Made by a program: the position numbers and the translations under genes. A stretch of DNA of 33,647 nt from a virus. The stretch lies in IMG/VR virus record IMGVR_UViG_3300009509_000068, positions 1 to 33,647 of that record; one strand, 5' to 3'. Within the stretch, counting starts at the first letter, position 1. Each line of letters opens with the position of its first letter. The notes under the pieces were generated by a model that was given only the letters and a program-made list of their open reading frames with translations, made no database searches and had not been told where the DNA came from. This document shows positions 30,449-33,647 of the stretch, piece by piece.

Positions 30449-30795
30449 TTCTGTCTCCTAGCTACCGTCATTGTCATTAAGATTAGCTCTACTAGCGTCT
30501 GCAGCCTAATTGCCTCCGCCCACACCCCCCAAGAGAAAAACCTGCACGCGTCACTAATCTTAATGCACTCAGCAATAATGTCTATAGCGCCAAACTCCTT
30601 CAGTGATGCGGCAATGCAATATACAACAAAGTGAGCCAACAGCACAATGATTCCAATAAACCCATCTGGAATATGCTTATATTTTCTTCTAAAGGAATAA
30701 ATCATTCCCAACAAAACAACAGAAACAACAGCGTTCGCCGCGAGAAGAATTGCCCTTATGTCACAACAGTCGAACCCTGGCTTATTAATAGACAT
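30424..30795 (-). CDS. Holin-like membrane protein
   Basis: A 123-residue protein with about three hydrophobic helices (about 14-36, 45-66, and 85-110), and two cysteines next to the first. GGAGG stands six bases before the ATG, within the end of the portal gene. It is a second holin candidate besides the protein at 18632, which has a cleaner three-helix form. The pair of membrane proteins sits between portal and protease, an unusual place for lysis genes. Confidence 0.55.
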   Translation of the reverse strand: MSINKPGFDCCDIRAILLAANAVVSVVLLGMIYSFRRKYKHIPDGFIGIIVLLAHFVVYCIAASLKEFGAIDIIAECIKISDACRFFSWGVWAEAIRLQTLVELILMTMTVARRQKWINDGLK

Positions 30796-32347
30796 TCCTA
30801 ACCTCCTCTAGAAACTCGTCAAAGAACTTTGCAATGATCTCTGGCTCGTTCCCGATAGAGTCTAGCGTGCCTGATACATACAGCGAGATTTCTTCTGGAA
30901 GTGACACTGGCACAAACTGGCGTCTGAATCTTTTACCATTTGCAATCCTAATTGCAAACTTGCGCCACTTTCTCAATTCTTCAGCGATTGAACTTTCTTC
31001 CATGTCTGGTTGTTCAGGCGGCATTGTTGCAGGAACCTGATCTTCTTCGCCTGGCTCCATATTCCCTTCGTCGTCGTCGACTGGTTCGTTTTCTGGCCTG
31101 CCTGGTTTCCCATCTGGCCCGACCATATCCATATTCTTAGGCAATAGATAATAGTCGCCATTTTCTCTAGGCATTTCACCGCGAGATGCCCTTGCCTCAT
31201 TGGGGGACCATTGCCCCCACTGAATCCTACGAAGCTCAATAGAGGCGTCCTCTACTGCCGTTGTGAAGTCTGGCCTTCTAAACTTAAACTTCCATTCCGG
31301 TGCGTCGAAGAGCCTTATACAAACATTCACGTATATTGCCTCTTCAAGAAGGGCCATCATTGGCCTGAGAGTTGACTCGTAAAACTCACGACGCAACTCC
31401 CTCATATCAGAACTTGACTCTATGCCATACTTTGCACCGGGAACGCCTGTGGACGCAGATATTTCATTCCTATTTAGCTCACGTCCTTCAACGTAGGGCG
31501 CATCTTCCCTTGCGGTGGAAATCTGCTTAAAGCCTCCCTCACCCTTCATTATGATAGGGTTGCGCCCAAAATTCTCTGCGCCGGTATATCTAGAATTGAC
31601 CATAGCAACAAATCTAGAAAAGGTGTCGTCATCTATGTCGTTAGGAGTAAACCAAAATCCAGAATAAGGTGCGTCGCGGTTCTCGTGCAAAGACCTATAT
31701 GCTATTGCTGCATATATCTCACTTGGCAATGTATACTCTGTCAGAGACAACAATTCTGCCATATATATGCCACCAGCATAGTCTGGAACAGCGAAAAACA
31801 CAACGTCTTCTGGACTCGCAAACTCAGACTTAGATTCGACTCCACCAACTCTCAAGTATTGAACATACGCTGGCTTCTTGAACCTTCCATCTGGCTCAAC
31901 ATTTGGCTTAATAACCCCAGGTATGACGTCAAACCCAAGAGGGCGACCAGTTTTCTCTTCCCTGACAATCTCCCATGCGGCATGACCAAAGATTCTAAAA
32001 GAGAATGCAGTGGTGTATATCTTTGCGAGCGGACTGTATATGTCCTTCACGTTTGCCTGCATAGGACTAACATAGTTAAAAAAGTCAAGAATCCTCTTAC
32101 GTTTCCTCTGCGAACCGCCGCTGTCCAGTTCTGCCTCAACAATGTCGAACCCAGGCCCGACAACGCCACGACCAACAACTGCACCAGAGGCGCTTAGGAA
32201 TGGAACAACCGCGACAGCATCCATTAAGTCAAGAATTTCTTCCTCTCTTGAACTTCTACCGACAACTGTTCTCGGCAAGCGCGAAGCAACCTGCGTCACA
32301 CTTGCCTTGCTTAGTGCTCCGTCATTAATGAAAATTCTTACACTCAT
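30785..32347 (-). CDS. Portal protein
   Basis: A 520-residue protein at the place of the portal, after the terminase and before the protease. Such proteins form the 12-subunit ring through which DNA enters and leaves the head. It has a long alpha/beta core (FGHAAWEIVREEKTGRPLGF, then GRNPIIMKGEGGF) and a helical stem (ELRREFYESTLRPMMALLEE). The C-terminal region is acidic and proline-rich (about 415-455) and likely flexible. The ATG has no ribosome site at the usual distance: the G run is 12 bases away and belongs to the promoter spacer. Confidence 0.88.
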   Translation of the reverse strand: MSVRIFINDGALSKASVTQVASRLPRTVVGRSSREEEILDLMDAVAVVPFLSASGAVVGRGVVGPGFDIVEAELDSGGSQRKRKRILDFFNYVSPMQANVKDIYSPLAKIYTTAFSFRIFGHAAWEIVREEKTGRPLGFDVIPGVIKPNVEPDGRFKKPAYVQYLRVGGVESKSEFASPEDVVFFAVPDYAGGIYMAELLSLTEYTLPSEIYAAIAYRSLHENRDAPYSGFWFTPNDIDDDTFSRFVAMVNSRYTGAENFGRNPIIMKGEGGFKQISTAREDAPYVEGRELNRNEISASTGVPGAKYGIESSSDMRELRREFYESTLRPMMALLEEAIYVNVCIRLFDAPEWKFKFRRPDFTTAVEDASIELRRIQWGQWSPNEARASRGEMPRENGDYYLLPKNMDMVGPDGKPGRPENEPVDDDEGNMEPGEEDQVPATMPPEQPDMEESSIAEELRKWRKFAIRIANGKRFRRQFVPVSLPEEISLYVSGTLDSIGNEPEIIAKFFDEFLEEVRNVY

Positions 32348-32353
32348 AATGGC

Positions 32354-32382
32354 ATTCTACCCCCTTTACATAATTCTGTCAA
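32354..32382 (-). promoter_or_regulatory. Near-consensus promoter giving a leaderless portal mRNA
   Basis: On the minus strand TTGACA (32382-32377), a 17-base spacer and TAGAAT (32359-32354) are the best promoter match I found in the window. Six bases separate the -10 box from the A of the portal ATG, so that A is the predicted first transcribed base. Confidence 0.75.
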
Positions 32383-33116
32383 GCGAGTGGCTCTAAAGTA
32401 AGCCCTTCTAATCTCGCAAGAGCAGACTTCTCACGATAGGTGCCTTCCCTTCCTAGCTCTGTGTAAAATCTAGGACTACGGGCATGGAATACCCTTGTGT
32501 CCAACAGTGTCCCAACAAGAAGCCCTTTACCTGCAACCCTTGACTGAAAATCCGCGTCCTCAAGGTGCATTAGTCCCTTCCCGGTATGGAATCCACCAAC
32601 GGCGTCTATAACTTCGCGCGTTGTTGCTGCGAACCACCCGCCAGCATTCCCAATCTCTATCATCATTCCGTCAATAGAGGCGTGTCCGAGAGGAGAACCT
32701 TCCCATCTCCCGCCATCGTCATTTATTGTGTCTGTGCTAACATACCCAAATTTCCTGCCACCGAATCTACTTGTCAAAACTCTCTTGAACCTGCCCTCCC
32801 ATCCAGGTGGCTCTATTTCAAATATGTCATCGTCGACTGTTACAATTATGTCGCCAGTAGCAAGCGGGACTATCATTCCGTATGCATTTAGTCCATAATT
32901 CTTGTCCCCTGTCAAAATCTTGCACTCAACGTTCTTTGGACAAACGTGAGAGAACATGGACAGGTATTCCTCAGTTCCGTCGTCACTTCCGTTGTTGAAA
33001 ATTATAAACTCAAAGTGGAGTGATTCGTCTAGACTGTTTATAACTGCATCAATTGTTCTTTGCAAAAACGGAAGTTTGTTATACGTGATCATGCACAAAC
33101 TAACGTCTATGCCCAT
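32379..33116 (-). CDS. GT2 family glycosyltransferase
   Basis: 245 residues from the ATG at 33116, which overlaps the previous stop as TGATG; a GTG three bases upstream is possible. GT-A features are clear: VSLCMITYNKLPFLQRTI at the start, FNNGSDDGTEE (40-50), the metal-binding TVDDDIFEIE (94-103), NAGGWFAATTREVIDAVGGF and a LEDADFQSRV acceptor-side motif. It transfers a sugar from a nucleotide donor. Its place between terminase and portal is unusual. It is the first of three glycosyltransferase-containing genes in the late operon. Confidence 0.9.
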   Translation of the reverse strand: MGIDVSLCMITYNKLPFLQRTIDAVINSLDESLHFEFIIFNNGSDDGTEEYLSMFSHVCPKNVECKILTGDKNYGLNAYGMIVPLATGDIIVTVDDDIFEIEPPGWEGRFKRVLTSRFGGRKFGYVSTDTINDDGGRWEGSPLGHASIDGMMIEIGNAGGWFAATTREVIDAVGGFHTGKGLMHLEDADFQSRVAGKGLLVGTLLDTRVFHARSPRFYTELGREGTYREKSALARLEGLTLEPLA

Positions 33117-33472
33117 CACGAAAGCCTCAACAGCTTCACGTCGCTGGCAGCGATAACACCTATATGTCTATCTTTCGGAATAAGCCTTGCCAGCCTGTCA
33201 AAGTCATGCTCTCCAATCCCGTCACTTGGCACGATTAAAATGTCATTGTCATTTACGACTATAACCGAATCCCTAAGCGCGACAGCCACTGCCTCCTGAA
33301 CTGCCTTTGTTATTGCAGCCCTAACGGTCTCGCCAGAAACGGCCCTTACTGCTTCGTCCCGCACGAGCCCATAAAACGGCTCCGTGCCGATAAGTCCAAC
33401 AGCTATTGACTCTAGAATCTCACTAGAAGAAACGAGAGACAATAGGTGTTTTTGTACCGTCTTCTTCAACAT
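33116..33472 (-). CDS. Unknown 118-residue protein
   Basis: A mostly helical N-terminal half (VSSSEILESIAVGLIG, EAVRAVSGETVRAAITKAVQ) and a beta-rich C-terminal half. GGGAGA stands about 12 bases before the ATG. The first 50 bases overlap the end of the terminase gene. It is flanked by terminase and the GT2 gene and shows no known motif. Confidence 0.6.
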   Translation of the reverse strand: MLKKTVQKHLLSLVSSSEILESIAVGLIGTEPFYGLVRDEAVRAVSGETVRAAITKAVQEAVAVALRDSVIVVNDNDILIVPSDGIGEHDFDRLARLIPKDRHIGVIAASDVKLLRLS

Positions 33473-33647
33473 AATAGTATGTATTCTCCCATATTTTGCT
33501 ACGCTCTATCTTTCTACCATCTTCCGATACGCCTTCGTCTCCGCCTGGCACTTGATCGCCCAAAACAACAAAGTCAAATCTTGTACTGTTTGGAGATATG
33601 ACAGCAGCAAGTCTCAATAGCGCCAAGGCAAATGCGAAGTGGTCGGC
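33423..33647 (-). CDS. C-terminal end of probable large terminase (partial)
   Basis: The frame is open to the right edge of the window and ends at 33423. The 74 residues begin ADHFAFALALLRLAA, the kind of helix with D-H that closes the nuclease domain of phage large terminases, followed by a loosely folded tail (GDQVPGGDEGVSEDGR). Place directly before the portal supports this. The ATPase and most of the nuclease lie outside the window. The start is beyond the edge; the TTG at 33626 should not be taken as the start. Confidence 0.6.
   Translation of the reverse strand, partial: ADHFAFALALLRLAAVISPNSTRFDFVVLGDQVPGGDEGVSEDGRKIERSKIWENTYYYVEEDGTKTPIVSRFF

Overview
The window is a 33.6-kb piece of a tailed double-stranded DNA phage genome (Caudoviricetes, siphovirus-like). 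It carries the C-terminal end of a probable large terminase, then portal, protease-scaffold, HK97-fold capsid, head-tail connectors, tail tube, tail assembly chaperones, a 2042-residue tape measure and distal tail proteins, nearly all on the minus strand and read from the right edge to the left. No ribosomal, metabolic or integrase genes are seen, so nothing shows it to be a prophage. The multidomain lysin with a GH25 lysozyme domain, strong AGGAGG-type ribosome sites, and -10/-35 promoters fit a Gram-positive-type bacterial host from an environmental sample. The host cannot be named from sequence alone.

Right to left on the minus strand: 33647-33423 terminase end; 33472-33116 unknown; 33116-32379 GT2 glycosyltransferase; 32347-30785 portal with its own near-consensus promoter placed so that the mRNA would be leaderless; 30795-30029 two small membrane proteins; 29973-29505 two small proteins; 29548-28019 protease fused to scaffold; 28007-26670 capsid protein with an inserted Ig/FN3-like domain, followed by a strong hairpin terminator; 26580-24448 lysin (GH-A-like domain plus GH25); 24349-23864 probable structural protein; 23829-22387 sulfotransferase-glycosyltransferase fusion; 22394-21528 two paralogous 124-residue proteins separated by an unusual two-hairpin RNA segment; 21522-21199 cysteine-cluster protein; 21199-19025 a 34-repeat fibre-like protein; 18992-18318 an Ig-like protein and a holin-like protein; 18308-17607 methyltransferase; 17605-15967 head-tail connector, neck and tail terminator; 15965-15687 unknown; 15733-14657 CgeB-like glycosyltransferase; 14657-14259 tail tube; 14184-13374 tail assembly chaperone pair with a candidate frameshift site; 13377-12586 HNH endonuclease; 12586-6458 tape measure; 6458-2345 distal tail/baseplate proteins; 2270-1359 metallophosphoesterase with its own promoter.

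The left end is on the plus strand: the tail of one gene, a zinc-ribbon protein gene (71-844), then a 45-nt promoter region and a GC-rich, heavily base-paired RNA of about 467 nt (about 893-1360) ending in a strong intrinsic terminator that meets the end of the late operon. This large RNA is the most striking element. I cannot assign it to a known family; size, phage setting and discrete promoter and terminator resemble the GOLLD/ROOL class of giant phage RNAs.

Two themes run through the late region. One is glycan chemistry: three glycosyltransferase domains in separate genes, a sulfotransferase domain and a small-molecule-type methyltransferase are threaded between virion genes, as if the phage decorates its own particle or the host surface. 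The other is RNA-level control: many TAATG stop-start overlaps couple translation, while hairpins after the capsid and tail tube genes, a possible attenuator between the paralogues, and dyads over promoters could set gene dosage.
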